From contig NC_088298.1 of the NCBI RefSeq assembly GCF_032854445.1, forward strand, positions 22,591,295-22,655,294: DNA of 64,000 nucleotides, written 5' to 3'. Made by a program: the position numbers and the translations under genes. Below the pieces are notes generated by a model, which had not been told where the DNA came from, made no database searches, and saw only the letters and a list, made by a program, of their open reading frames with translations. Shown in pieces: positions 11,501 to 23,740 of the stretch (within the stretch, counting starts at the first letter, position 1; every line of letters begins with the position of its first letter). Source of the DNA: Liolophura sinensis. Lineage: Eukaryota; Mollusca; Polyplacophora; Chitonida; Chitonidae.

Positions 11501-12206
11501 AAGTTCAAAACTAAATACAATCTTCTCAACAATTTAAAACCAGCTCGGTGCTCAAAACTAGTTGAAAACATACTGCCACATCACAGAATAAACGGCCAAA
11601 ATTTTATCGGTTTTATGCATACATTTAAGAGTTCAATATTAAACGTTTTGGCTAAACCCGAAACCACTCTGTGAAACGGGCCCATGGATGCTCAAACCCG
11701 AGTGAAAATGTATTATTACAGCACAAAATCAGAAGTCAAGATTTATCGCTTTGACGCATTTAAGTTTAATACGGACTACATTTTTAGGTTAGACCTTGGA
11801 ATCGATTTATGAAATGGTTCCCTGGCCTAAAGACAACTTTAAATAACTCGGCCTAGATATAGGGCGTAAGAGTCTTTAACAGTAACGTGTTGATGCTCTC
11901 GGCCAACGCGGAATTCGCCTACACCTACCTACAGGGTAGAATGTACCTCACACCAAGGCTTGCAATGTTATACTAAATTTAATAAAACAGTAGTTCCCTA
12001 AAAGTTGACAGACCATCATGGTAGAGTAGGGAATGGTCTCTTATACACATTGTCTTTTAAGTAACCACAGAGACAAAAATCTGCTTGATTTAAGTCTGAA
12101 CGGTTTGGAAGGATTTGGTTTCAAATAAGTACATGTACATCTCTACGGGAAATGATTTTTGTTAAAGTATCCAAAGCAATATGAAAAACTGTGTATTCTA
12201 ATATGG

Positions 12207-12247
<41 letters not shown>

Positions 12248-12480
12248 CCTCACATCTTCAAAAATCAAAACCTTGCTGTCGTATTAAAAATGTATAAATT
12301 TTTTTGGGTGGTGGGGTGGGGGCGTAGTCGGCCTGTTTTTGAACGTAACATTACACTTTCTGATCCCTGGTCAGGAGCTTCCTTTATTCGACCTTCAAAT
12401 TTAAGCTTACTTTAATTGTGTGACCACTGTAACCTTTACACATGAGCTGGGTTAAATATCGGTAATAATTCGTTCGATTT
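11501..12480. other. Intergenic; microsatellite at 12207-12247, otherwise nothing recognised
   Basis: About ten tandem TATC units at 12207-12247. The rest shows no conserved frame or known repeat. The last ~60 bases resemble 16090-16190 and so belong to the duplicated block around the secreted-protein gene. Confidence 0.4.
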
Positions 12481-12621
12481 AAAGAGAACTTATGTGGGAA
12501 GTTTGTATTAGCGGTCCAACACTGAGTAATGACATAATAGGCCTTTAATTTAACATAAGTGCCCATGAGGTAAAAGAGGGCTCTTTTAAGAGCTATAAAT
12601 GTCAATTAGGCTAAGAGAGTG

Positions 12622-12629
12622 TATAAAAG
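12622..12629 (+). promoter_or_regulatory. TATA box of the secreted-protein gene
   Basis: TATAAAAG lies 84 bases before the start codon at 12706, which places transcription start near 12650 and gives a 5' UTR of about 55 bases. In the decayed copy (21283-22370) the aligned sequence reads CTATGACC, so the box is lost there. Confidence 0.75.
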
Positions 12630-12705
12630 CGCTCTGGGTCAGAGTTAACGCAAGACTGAGCCAATTTGTTCAGGAGAAGACATCGATCACATTCCCACAC
12701 TGAAA

Positions 12706-13371
12706 ATGCTTCTTGTCGTTGTTGTAGCGGTGGCGTGCCTGTTGGCAAGCTCGCACGCGGCTGTTGTTAAGAAGGAGGCCCATCCAAATGTTCCCCTGTC
12801 TGAACTGGCTAGGCTTCAAGGGCTGGAAGGTATGCCTGATCTTTCTCAGATAATGCAAAACTTCAACGTTGGCCATCAGTCGACAAACAATGACGCTGCC
12901 ACGATGATTGCGGAATACAACAAAATGATGCAGCAGAGAGTGGAAGCAATGAACAGAGAGATGATGAAGAATATGAACGCCTATGGGCTGACACCTGAAT
13001 TGGTCAATTCTAAAAGATCTGGAAAAAAAGGAGCTGTTCTTAAGAGGAACGTTGATGGATCTCCTGCTGGAACGCCAAACTTTCCCGAAGGTATGCCAGA
13101 CTTTTCTGCCTTGATGGGTGCTATGAATACCGATTCGTCTGCCGTGAAGGGGACTGGGAATGCCGGGGATATACCCGATTTCTCTGCCATGATGGGAACT
13201 GGGAACGCCGGAAGTATGCCCGATTTTTCTCAGGCTTTCGGCCCAAACGGTGATTTTGACAAGATGATGGATGGGCTCAACGAAATGTTGGCGAATATTG
13301 CAAAACTGAGTGGAGAAATGACGGCGAACATGAACCAGTATGGTATACGGCCAGAGGACATGAAACATTAA
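12706..13371 (+). CDS. Secreted, methionine-rich protein of unknown function (221 aa, one exon)
   Basis: I do not recognise the family. Residues 1-18 (MLLVVVVAVACLLASSHA) are a textbook signal peptide, so the product is probably secreted or a precursor. The mature part has two related halves: a helical, Met/Asn-rich segment at 67-100 (ending NMNAYGLTPE) and another at 183-219 (ending NMNQYGIRPE). It also has four copies of a (M/I)PD(L/F)S motif at 43, 130, 156 and 171. Basic pairs (KR 103, KK 107, KR 113) separate the halves and could be convertase sites. The single-exon frame, the TATA box at 12622 and a decayed paralogue that keeps the protein pattern support a real gene. A weak ATTAAA at 14114 is the nearest poly(A)-like signal. 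Possible roles (matrix protein, peptide precursor) are guesses. The long open frame on the opposite strand is a shadow. Confidence 0.82.
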   Translation: MLLVVVVAVACLLASSHAAVVKKEAHPNVPLSELARLQGLEGMPDLSQIMQNFNVGHQSTNNDAATMIAEYNKMMQQRVEAMNREMMKNMNAYGLTPELVNSKRSGKKGAVLKRNVDGSPAGTPNFPEGMPDFSALMGAMNTDSSAVKGTGNAGDIPDFSAMMGTGNAGSMPDFSQAFGPNGDFDKMMDGLNEMLANIAKLSGEMTANMNQYGIRPEDMKH

Positions 13372-14441
13372 CTGGCAGAAGTATTGTACACAACGGTTTG
13401 CCATCCACACAAAACACACATCAAATCATGGCGAGGATAGATAGACTGCAAAGAAAAGTGAAAATAGACGAAAAAAAAGTAATGCGAAAAAAGTAATAAG
13501 AAAAAAGTGACAGTAATGCAGCACTGGTACGGCTACATCTTCGACGTTTATGTTTTAAATCCTTTCGCTTATATAATCTGAAGTGATCACGGTGAATTGT
13601 AACTACGACGTACGCATCATAGTCGTGAATATTTGAGGCGTTCTTAATGAACAATCCAAAACTGACTGAAACTCATGTTGAGTTCACGATGTTGAAACAT
13701 GATCGGGACCATATTAAGCAGTTACGTCATTCAGTCCAAGATGGCGGAGCAGATATCTTCAAGACCAGTGCTTATGAAGTGATCATATCGTCTTTCTTTA
13801 GGAAAGATGCGCACATGCATGTTAAAGGGCCTTTTTGCATACGAATGTGTCTTATGCGAAGCGAAGATTTGCAAATGTGAAACTTTATATAATGAATGAC
13901 TTAGACGATATCGGTGCTAAAATGTTCAAACTCAGGTGATGAAAACCATCGAGTTTACTAATGTGTATTCAAAGTTTACTTAAATCACGAAATGATGAGT
14001 TGTGCTTTTCACGGAAACAGGAGATCGAATGGGCTCTGTCATTAAACACTTTACCAGGTTTTTAGGTATAGCCGTGTTATTTGATTTACGTGTACATTGA
14101 CCTTTGTACGAAAATTAAACAGTTTTTTGAAGATGTAAGAACTGTGTTTCGTTTAATTGTTTATTTTAAGAGAGATGATTGAACTGTAACTGACTTTCTC
14201 AGTTCACGAATGACATGCTGTTGGATTTGATTGATTAATTGATTATTGATTTGATTGTTGTATACCTCCATGCTCGAGAATTTTGTGTCATGGTTGGATG
14301 ATTGGGGATACAAGGGGTAAACCACCGACATTTGGCAAGTTACTGATGAGCTTCCTCACATGTGACGTACAGATATACACAGACAGATACACAGCACACA
14401 TCAGTGGAAAATCGGGTCATACCAAAATGGTATTTGTTGGC

Positions 14442-15148
<707 letters not shown>

Positions 15149-15412
15149 AACACTAAAAAAAATGATCTGTTAATTTTAACAGAAAGTCTGAATGGTGTTG
15201 TCTGAATGGTGCTAAAAGGTATTCTGTTATTATAACACGATATTCTTTCATGTTCAACCTAATATCCTGTTTGTCTAATAGAATCTTTATGCTGAGTTAA
15301 TAGAATATATGTGTTATATTTCAGAGAACAATCTGGTGCAATAACAGAATACATTCTATCATCACTCAGACAACAGACTTCTGTTAACAGGAACAAATTA
15401 ATTTTTTTTTTA
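15149..15412. mobile_element. MITE family 1, diverged copy
   Basis: Left end ATCTGTTAATTTTAACAGAA and right end CAGACTTCTGTTAACAGG are inverted relatives. The interior (TTCTGTTATTATAACAC, TGAGTTAATAGAATA) matches the copies at 38295-38555 and 40216-40458, of which 40216 is the cleanest. Confidence 0.7.
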
Positions 15413-15690
15413 AATAACCAATTAAAGGACTACGAATGTATATTAAGAAAATAATTAGGACAAAAAAATGAGAAGTCTAAATTTTTATGGTGATGCGAGA
15501 AGAGACACAAAATGTCCATTCTTTAACATCCGGATCATTCAATTAGTGAAGTTAGAATAAACAAGGACGACTGAGAATCTGGATAAGAGTCCGTTCCTAG
15601 TCAGAGAGAGTAATGGTTTCCAGCAGTAACACGTTCTTGTACTCGGTCAGTGAGAAGTTTGCTCACTGATCCTGAGTTGTACCTATACTC

Positions 15691-15855
15691 TCTTATTTAC
15701 TTATTTATTTATTTCATTGGTGTTTTACGCCGTACTCAAGAAAATTTTTATACGACGGCGGCCAGCATTATGGTGTGAGGAAACCGGGTAGAGCCCGGGG
15801 AAAGCTCCGACCATCAGCAGGTTGTTGGATGACCTTCCCGCGTACTTCCGAAGAG
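15691..15855 (-). mobile_element. SINE family A, minus strand, head missing
   Basis: The reverse complement of the family-A tail and body: (ATTT)n, TTGGTGTTTTACGCCGTACT, then GCGGCCAGCATTATGGTG and the CCCGGGGAAA segment. It ends in the middle of the family body. Confidence 0.85.
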
Positions 15856-17159
15856 TAGTCTTTTAAGAGGCAAATACTACAAAAATGTTAATATGATACA
15901 AAATGTTAAATACTGTAAACTGAAGCTACGCACCAACATTTCAAAATGTTACATCGGTCAGTCATTGTTGGTAAATTGTGACATGTTAGATCTCATGATT
16001 GATGAGAAGGCCAAACACAGCACCTACAAGTGTTAACTTGACATAAGACAAATTCAGGTTTCATGGATTTAACATCATTAAAGTTAAGACATCAGTGATG
16101 TGACCACGATAACCGTTTAGATAAGCCTGATTAGGTCAAATACCGTACAATAACTGCTAAATGTCCGTAATTATACATTCTAGTCAAGCAGACGTTATGT
16201 CGGAAGTTTGTATTAGAGGCCCTATGCTGGGTGATGACATAACAGCCGAGAAAACAGATGAATGTAAAATGTTACAGAATTACATCACCAGTATGGACAC
16301 ATCTTCGACTCGTATGTTTTTGTGGCGACGGCGTAGAGACTATAGGGGTGAAAAGTTGAGGATTCAAGGAAAAATCAGAAACTGACCAAAATCCATGTTT
16401 GTGGCAAACTCGATTGGGAAAGAAACTGAACATTTAAGCAACTCTATTCAAAATGGCGAAACATAAATTTGCAAGAACTGTTTTTTACGAAACAAATGCG
16501 GACGTGATTTGAAAGGCCCTTGGCCGTTTGCACAAAGAACCGCGAGCCGAAGTTGATTGTAAATCACTAACATCACGTTCGTAGCTTTAACTTACAATAA
16601 ACACCCTTTGGAACGAATAGAATATGAGCTACGATAGCTATAACTTACAATCAGAAATTACAGTCGGGTTGACTATGTTGTAAACATTTTCAATCTCCCC
16701 AAAATTCAAGTTAAGTACAAATACATATACTTGCCTTATTTAGCTTTTGAAAAACTGTCACACAGTAATTTTCGACTCGGCTTGCAGATACGTTCAATTT
16801 AATTGCCTGGAAAAAGATGTAACAAGAATTTTGTTCAAATCTTTTTGTTCGCCGGTGAATCTTTATGATATAGAACTTTTTTGAAAAACAGGGCAGAACA
16901 ATGTATTAACTGGTACATTTTCCATTTGTACAGACCACCGTAATGTACGAGTGAAATTTAGCGTACGATGGCGATCAAAACTCCGAAAAGTTGCAATCAC
17001 CTTATAATTCCTGTGTGCAGGCTGAGTAACTTGTTTTCAAGTTAACTCAATTTGTAAACTCCATTGTAGGGCTTGCAATTGATTGTCTACTGATTGTTGT
17101 ATAACGTCTTACTGGAGGAGATGATGAAAACTAACTATCGACGTTATTTAAGTTTGATT

Positions 17160-17565
17160 AAAGGCCAAGAAAACATTAGAATGATGTGGAATTTATTCTT
17201 TTTTATTGTTTTTTGTTTAACCTAGAAAAATCCATTGGAATATTTTATTCTGTGGTCGCCTTTTTGACCACAGTGGGACCAGTGACGCCACATTAGATTT
17301 TTGCCACTGAACGCACATTATACTGCTACATTTCATCTTTCAAAACGCATATACATATAGATCTATGAATGCATTCGCTGATTTGACCTTGAAACGAATT
17401 ATTTCAGGCCAAAACTATAGATATGACTAATTGATACCTTGTTGGCCACAACAGACCACCATAGAATCTGATCTTTTAACATAATTTTACTCGGTTAGAA
17501 ACATTCTAAAAAACGATAAATCCAAATATTTCCCTTGACCGCTTATAATGGGCTTTCATCTGATA
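17160..17565 (-). mobile_element. Long-TIR element, second copy
   Basis: Its reverse complement matches parts of the element at 6488-7118 (GACCACAG.ATAAAA region, ACTGGTCCCA). It also matches 28190-28462 (CAGACCACC.TAGAAT, TTTTACTCGGTT). The right end reads ATGGGCTTTCATCTGATA, the family terminus. A mariner-like element begins directly after it. Confidence 0.6.
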
Positions 17566-17567
17566 TA

Positions 17568-18092
17568 CAGGGTGAAGCAAAAGTCTGGATCCATAGGCAA
17601 TTTACTATTGAATTTGTTTTCATTTATTTTTAACTTAAATTTGATCATTTATTTATTTATTTATTTGATTGGTATTTTACGCCGTACTCAAGAATATTTC
17701 ACTTATACGATGGCGGTCAGCATTATAGTGGGAGGAAACCGGACAGAGCCCGGGGAAAACCCAGACCATTTTGATGTATAATTTTATAAATTCTATTTAT
17801 TATCTTTCAGATTGTAAGAAATGGCAAATAAGCTAACAATTCCAGAACGAGTAGAACTTGTGCTGTTGTATCAGTGACTTATGCTAACATCACATGCACT
17901 AAAAGATAACATCACTCAAGAAATTAAAACCATAAGAGGGAATAACTCTATGCTTCGAAATGTGCAAAGATCATGTGTCTCCCGAGCAAGAAAGTGTTTT
18001 TAGGAAGGTGGAAGTCAGTTCGAACACTTATTGTAAACTGTAAATTGTTAGATAGTAAATTGCCTATGGGTCCAGACTTTTGCTCCACCCTG
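17568..18092 (+). mobile_element. Mariner-like transposon remnant with 41-bp inverted ends
   Basis: The left end (CAGGGTGAAGCAAAAGTCTG...) and the reverse complement of the right end (CAGGGTGGAGCAAAAGTCTG...) agree over about 41 bases with two differences, and TA borders both sides (17566-17567 and 18093-18094). Inside, from 17821, a frame starts MANKLTIPERVELVLLYQ and stops at TGA; this looks like the beginning of a Tc1/mariner-type transposase helix-turn-helix. The rest of the transposase is missing. A family-A SINE is nested at 17645-17772. Confidence 0.75.
17645..17772 (-). mobile_element. SINE family A, minus strand, nested in the mariner remnant
   Basis: (ATTT)n, TTGGTATTTTACGCCGTACT and the GGCGGTCAGCATTATAGTGG segment, ending in the CCCGGGGAAAACCCAGACCA part of the body. 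It interrupts the mariner-like element and so is younger than it. Confidence 0.85.
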
Positions 18093-18350
18093 TATACTTA
18101 ATTTTATAGTGATCTTTGCCTTTAAAGTTTACTTGAACCACGAACTGATCATGGGTGCTTTATATGGAGTCGAATGTGCATAGGTTCCGTCATTAAAAGT
18201 TGACTGGATTTTAAAAGTAACCGTATACTCTTATGTATATGTACGTTTATATCATCTACTATAGACTGGCATGTATAAGAGAATTACATATAAATGCAAA
18301 GATATAAACTTTGTGTTTCATTTAATTGCTAACCGTGAGCTAAGGTCATT

Positions 18351-19180
18351 TGGAATGATGTATACACAATAGCGTGCAAATCCGTGCAGCTTGTTCGAAG
18401 GAGTTGTGTGGACAAAATCGCATTTCTTTTTTTTACTTCTAGGTACATCTAGACGGTAACTTACTAATTACTGGTGAAAATGACGTGAAAATTGCAACTG
18501 TTGTGAGTTTTATGGTATGGTAGCCAAACCTGGCTACCCGGAATAGAACCACCGACCTATGTCAAGTAACTGAGCAACTGTCTGAACTGTAAAACACTTA
18601 TATTTAACCGCAAAGTAAATGTACGTCAAAAAAATTGCAGTTAACATCTGTTCATCGCACTTTTCTTTTACCTAATTCTGCTTGCTGGTGTTATCTGCTA
18701 TTATTTTAAGCATTTCCATAAAACCTTAACTCGGATAAATTGACCAGAGGCTGTATTTACCGGTTACGTGTGACCTTTTTCCCGAATTTTACTCTCGGTG
18801 CTGTACATATTTAAGTGTAATATACATGTATCAAGTTGGTTGAAAAGAAGTGATCTTCATGTAAGAATACATGAACACTGCAGGCAAAAGATTCTAGGGA
18901 AGAATCATTCCAAGACTGAAACTGAGCAGGTAATGCCTTGTGTGTTGAATCGTTTGAAAGGCAAACATCTTAACTGAGCCGCTACGATCCGAACAGCTCA
19001 ATTTTAGGTTAAAGAAATTTCATTGGATGTAATTTGGATTCTGATGTTTGGAGTGTTTTCGTGGCTGGGATATAGACTTTCTGTCTAGTAACATGGGGGC
19101 AATCCCCACATGAAACCAGACCTAAGGAATGTAAGGAAATTAGATTAATAGTTATGTTGGAAATGGTGTTAAGAATTTTT
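18351..19180. other. Intergenic, nothing recognised
   Basis: No conserved frame or known repeat was seen. Confidence 0.35.
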
Positions 19181-20400
19181 GGTTGTGTTGGAAAGGGATA
19201 TTTATGGCTTTGTATTTAGGGATATTTATGGTTGAGTATTTAAGGGATATTCATGGTTGTGTTGGTAAGGGATATTTATGGCTGAGTTGGGAAGGGATAC
19301 TTATTGTTGTGTTGATAAGGGGTATTTATGACTGTGTTTGTATTGGTAAGGGATATTTATTGTTGTGTTGGTAAGGGATATTTATGACTGTGTTTGTATT
19401 GGTAAGGGATATTTATTGTTGTGTTGGTAAGGAATGTTTATGGTTGTGTTGGTAAGGGACATGTATGGTTGTTTTGGTAAGAGATATTTATTGTTGTGTA
19501 GCAAAATGGTGTTATGCTTTAGTTGTTTTAATGCGGATTTAATAGGTTTGTGGAAAGAGATGTTACTGGTGTGTTAGAAATGATGTTTATGGTTGTGTTT
19601 GGAAAAAGGTTGTTTTATGAAGTATTGTTAATGGCTGGGTTGGGAAGTGTTGCCAATGGTTATTGAGGGAAGTAAAGTTGATGCTTGTGTTGGAAGTGTT
19701 GCTCAAGTGGTGATGAGGACTGTAATTAGAAATGTTTTTAGTGAATTCTTATTTAATGACAGTATTAGCAAACCCACGACCATACGCAGGCTGCTGAAAG
19801 ACCTTCCCACGTACGACCGGAGAGAAAGCGAGCATGAGGTGGACTAGAAACCACAACGACCGCATTGGTGTGAGGCTCCTGGGTTATTGCGCCGCACTGT
19901 CGTGCTACCCCCCTCGGCCACGGAGGCCCCCGTGTTGTTAATAGTTGTATTGAGTATTGTGATCTACATTGTGATGCACCAAAATATATTGTTAATGGTT
20001 ATATTGGAAAATGTGGTCCATGGTTGTATTGGGTGGTGTGGTCCATGGTTGTACTGAGAAATGCTGTTAATTGTTGTATTGTGTAGTGTGGTTCATGGGT
20101 GTACTGAGAAATGTTGGTAATGGTTGTGTTGTTTAGTGTGGTTTATGGTTGTAATGAGAAATGTTGTTACTGGTTGTATTCAATAATGTTGTTAATGGTT
20201 GTATTAAGGAGTGTGGTCCATGGTTGTATTGGGGAATGTGGCCCATGGTTGTATTGGGGAGTGTGGTTCATGGTTGTACTGAGAAATGTTGTTAATGGTT
20301 GTATTCTGTAGTGTGGTTTGTGGTTGTAATGAGAAGTGTTAGTAATGGTTGTATTCGATAACGTTGTTAATGATTGTACTGGAAAGTGTTGTTAGAGAAT
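19181..20400. repeat. Degenerate TG-rich minisatellite split by a SINE
   Basis: At 19181-19500 the unit is about 30 bp (AAGGGATATTTATGGTTGTG...). At 19935-20400 a related unit reads GAGAAATGTTGTTAATGGTTGTATT. Both are G/T-rich on + and lack C. Family-A SINE sequence at 19769-19931 lies between the two blocks. The short frames through it are artefacts. Confidence 0.8.
19769..19931 (-). mobile_element. SINE family A, minus strand, 5' half only
   Basis: The reverse complement of the tRNA-like head and first half of the family: CCACGACCATACGCAGG, GACCGCATTGGTGTGAGGCT, TTGCGCCGCACTG and CTCGGCCACGGAGGCCCC. The family tail is missing, unlike normal 5'-truncated copies. Confidence 0.85.
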
Positions 20401-21240
20401 TTCAATTCTCGGTTGACGATGATTACACGAAAATTGAATTTGTACTTTCTGTATTAATCAAGATTAAACATGATATCTTATGTATTATTTAATTAGTCTT
20501 GTGGATGGATACTTTTCCAAAAAAGTGTAGAGGCCTAGATCCGGATTTATTAAGCAACGTAAGGCTTAAGTCATAAATTCCAAGGGCTTAAAAACTCACC
20601 CTCTGAACCCAAACTATGGCTGGTACAATGATCGGCATTGAAGAATTAGTGTTCGCGTTTTAACCATACCAGAGCAAAACTTTTGAATTGTAGTTGTTTT
20701 TGAATTTTGACTAAAATCTTAAGATGCTTTGATAAACATGGCCCTGGGGCATATTCCGCAAGACCGATTCTGAGTTAAGTCTAAGATCAAAATCTCGTTA
20801 CAATTCTTAGTTTTTATCACTGGGACTTGAAAATTGGACACATTTGTTCTTAGATAACATTGGTGACTAAGGTTTAAAATTGTACCTCACATTTTGCCTG
20901 AGTCAAGGCTATCTTTGTGAAGCCCTTGTAGGCCTATAACATTATCCGGACTGTGTCACATGGGCTTCAGTCACTAACCCTAATACATCCCACTAAAGTA
21001 AAACCAAAGGTTGACACCCACTCATGTGACCGCTATGACATTTACACACGAGGTAGATTACATGATATAGGGCAAAATAAATCTCATGTGCTGGTAAATG
21101 TCATTTACTATCCGATTCAAAAGCAGATTTTGAGGAAATTTGTTGGGGATGTCATTTTCAGGGCTAACTGAGGGAGAAATAACCAGAATTGTACAATTTA
21201 ATAAATCCATCCTTGCGATAAATCCTGGCTCTGCTAGGAG
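20401..21240. other. Intergenic, nothing recognised
   Basis: No conserved open frame or known repeat was seen on either strand. Confidence 0.35.
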
Positions 21241-21282
21241 TTTTAAATGTCGATAAAGTCCAGAGAGAGTCTATGACCGGTG

Positions 21283-22370
21283 TGAGTCAGGGTTCAGTAC
21301 AAGACTGAGCCCCTTCGTTTGGGAGAAGAAGTCGAACACGTTCCCAGGCTGAGAATGCTGTGTGTACATGTAGTAGCGGTGGGGGTGACTGTTTACAAGC
21401 TCAAAATTTCCCTACAGACAATCCCCAATTCACTGTGGATATTTTACAGTTATAGGAGAAGAAAATTTAAATATCAATCAAATACCATCGAAAAGAGTAT
21501 GCATTTCTCGGCAGGTGTATGCCATAAAAACAATTCTAATATGTACCTTAAGTTCATAAATTATAAATAAAGTCAGCGCCAAAATCCGCTGTGGGCGACT
21601 CCATTTTGCTTAAGAACTATTCCTGAAGTCTTCTGTTTTAGGAGGAGAATTGCCGTCGGAAACAGCCGAAGTGCAGTTCGTACAACTCTTCTTCCCAGGA
21701 GGTAGCGAACAGTACAGTTTTCCGCTTGACGATCGGGAAACCGGAATCTTGGACGTAGGTTCGGAGTTTACACGAACAAGCCGGCAGTTTTAACGACTCT
21801 CAGAGGCAACACACCTCCAGCATAAATTACAGGGTGTTAAAGATGGAGGACGCGATGGACTCTGCGATTTATACTAGCTTTGACATTTAAGGCTTTACGT
21901 TTATGGCGAGGAAAAATTTCAAAATTATGCGGCAGGCATCATCAAATAGAAAAAATGTGCTCTTTTCATCCTATAGTGTAATGTTTTTAAGTTTTCTTCT
22001 ACTTTAATGCAAGAATTCCTCAATTCACAGTCAGGGAACGATGAAATGGCACAATTTATTGCGGAATTCAACAGACTGATGGAAGAGAAAATTGGAGCCA
22101 TGGACAGAAAAACAAATGAGGAGAGGCCTGGTCGTAAAAGGAATGCCGATGGGGATTTTGACGGACCGCTTGACGGAGCTCCTGGGTGATTCAAAGGCAT
22201 TCTGGATTTTGGAATTGTTGATGGCCGCTACCTACACTGAGAGTGATACCGACTGCGAGAAAATGATGGAAGAGTTCAATCAGTTGCTGGAGGTGATTAA
22301 TGCAATGGCCGATGAAATGAATGGACAGATGAGTCCGTATGTTGTTCAGTCAGGGAACGCAAACACTTAA
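21283..22370 (+). pseudogene. Decayed paralogue of the 12706 secreted-protein gene
   Basis: 21283-21420 aligns with the parent's 5' UTR and start (shared AAGACTGAGCC, GGAGAAGA, CACATTCCC-like and GTAGCGGTG). The start codon is kept at 21355, but the signal peptide is scrambled. After about 580 unrelated bases, 22007-22189 encodes a segment like the parent's first helical module (FIAEFNRLMEEKIGAMDRK against MIAEYNKMMQQRVEAMNRE) and the RKRNADG linker, then stops at TGA. The second module (CEKMMEEFNQLLEVINAMAD) continues in another frame to a TAA at about 22370. The parent's TATA box is mutated here. A stop, a frame change, an interrupted front and a dead promoter make a pseudogene most likely; a rearranged multi-exon gene is less likely. 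Confidence 0.65.
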
Positions 22371-22394
22371 CAGGAGCAATGCTCAAAACTGTTG

Positions 22395-22743
22395 CACAGT
22401 TGGTATAGCGTCCGCTTCGGGACCGGTAGATCCAGGATCAATCCTTGATCGAGTCACACCTAAGACTTTAAAAGAGGAAGTTGTAACTTCCTCGCTTGGC
22501 GTTCAGCATGAAGGGGATAGTGCAACGACTGATTGACCCATATCAGTATAATGGCTCGGGCAGGCGGCTTACTTGCCTTCGGTAAGTCGTCTCAGTTAAG
22601 CAGCACTAAATAAATGAGCGGTGGAAATCCGTCCTGCAACAAGGAGGCACATTACACGTACATGCACCCTAAGGATTCCTTCGTCGTCATATGACTGAAA
22701 AATTGTTGAGTACGACGTTAAACCCCAAGCACTCACTCACTCA
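22395..22743 (+). mobile_element. SINE family B, full length, with 13-bp target duplication
   Basis: It has a tRNA-like head (TTGGTATAGCGTCCGCTTCG ... GATCAATCCTTGATCGAGTC), a body with GAAGTTGTAACTTCCTCGC, and the tail ACTGAAAAATTGTTGAGTAC, GACGTTAAACCCC, (CACT)n. The target duplication CTCAAAACTGTTG is present at 22382-22394 and 22744-22756, which fixes the borders. Confidence 0.92.
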
Positions 22744-22756
22744 CTCAAAACTGTTG

Positions 22757-23594
22757 GAAAGTCTTAGAAAATCCAACTGAAATCAGGAAAGTTTGAGATG
22801 GATAGAACGAGTATTCAAACCGTTTAACAGAAGTCACTCTTGAAATTGACAGAAATGTGAGACGAACAGGAGAAATATTTGACAGTCATGGAAAGTCTGG
22901 TTGAAGTAACGAATCTGAGTGACAAACGGAACTGACAAACAGCTTTCACAATGCAGCTAAAGTCGTGAGCAAATAATCTGACGACCTTGTAACTTTGGTA
23001 TAATGATTGGTGAGTCTTGCACACATTCTTCACTTCATTTATTTATAGGCCGTGTGGGTAAGAGTAAATTGGAACTATAATTGCAAAGGGTCTGTGAAAA
23101 ATGACTACTTATAATAAAACAGAAATATAAAGAATACAGAGAATTGCGCATGTATTCAACGCCGGACATAAGGTGGAAATCTTAATTAATCCACTAAATA
23201 TCGGAAGAGAATTCAGCGCCATCTGCGCACTTGTATAAAAAGACTTGCTAATAAACCATCGAGTTTAATAGCGACATAAAAGTGAACCAAAATATGAACA
23301 TTGCAAGTCGTCATATGTACATGGGTGGTAAAGCCGGAAGTGTGTTCTACTTGGCAATGCAGTAATGTATTCATAAACGTCACTGCTTGTCATTTATCTC
23401 TGTGTTCCATTCCTACATGGGGATACATGTATTGTGTTCTTTCTGTATTGGGTAGTTCTTTCATGTGTAAATTATGGGATTAAAACTCTTTTCATCAGTG
23501 TTGATCTGGACGTCGTCGCATTGCTACGAGGTTTACATTTTTCTTTGTACCCACTTTGCAGAATTAAAGTCTACAAACTATATAAAGATGTACC
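22757..23594. other. Intergenic, nothing recognised
   Basis: No conserved frame, tRNA or known repeat was seen. Confidence 0.35.
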
Positions 23595-23740
23595 AGCGCG
23601 GCGCAATGAACCAGGGGCCTCCCACCAATGCGGTCGCTGTGAGTTCAAGTCCAGCTCATGCTGGCTTCCTCTGCAGTCTTACGTGGGAAGGTCTAGCAGC
23701 AACCTGCGGATGGTTGTGGCTTTCGCTCTGCATCTGGGAC
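23595..23740 (+). mobile_element. SINE family A, 3' end replaced by a minisatellite
   Basis: GCGCGGCGCAATGAACCAGG, CACCAATGCGGTCGCTGTGA and the AACCTGCGGATGG segment are all family A. Instead of the normal tail the sequence passes into the TTCCTTCTGGCTCTGTG repeat at 23740. Confidence 0.85.

Larger units (their letters stand above)
16090..18320 (+). pseudogene. Decayed duplicate of the secreted-protein locus with the gene body deleted
   Basis: Three blocks match the surroundings of the 12706 gene in the same order. 16090-16245 matches the upstream flank (shared GGAAGTTTGTATTAG and ATGACATAA). 16285-16535 matches the downstream flank from about 13530 (ACATCTTCGAC, AAACTGAC, AATGGCG). 18115-18320 matches about 13975-14155 (AAAGTTTACTT, TCATTAAA, TGTGTTTC.TTTAATTG). 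The promoter, signal peptide and coding region that should lie between the first two blocks are gone. About 1.5 kb of transposon sequence separates the second and third blocks. Similarity is moderate, so the duplication is old. Confidence 0.55.

Noticed and set aside
12670-13419. 249-residue open frame on the minus strand
   Set aside because: It is the antisense shadow of the secreted-protein gene. The plus strand has the TATA box, signal peptide and a paralogue conserving its frame; the minus frame has none of these.
21592-21793. Open stretch of about 60 codons (GGELPSETAEV...) as an inserted exon of the decayed paralogue
   Set aside because: It has an acceptor-like TTTTAG before it but no matching part in the intact gene, no recognised family and no clear donor; too weak to call.
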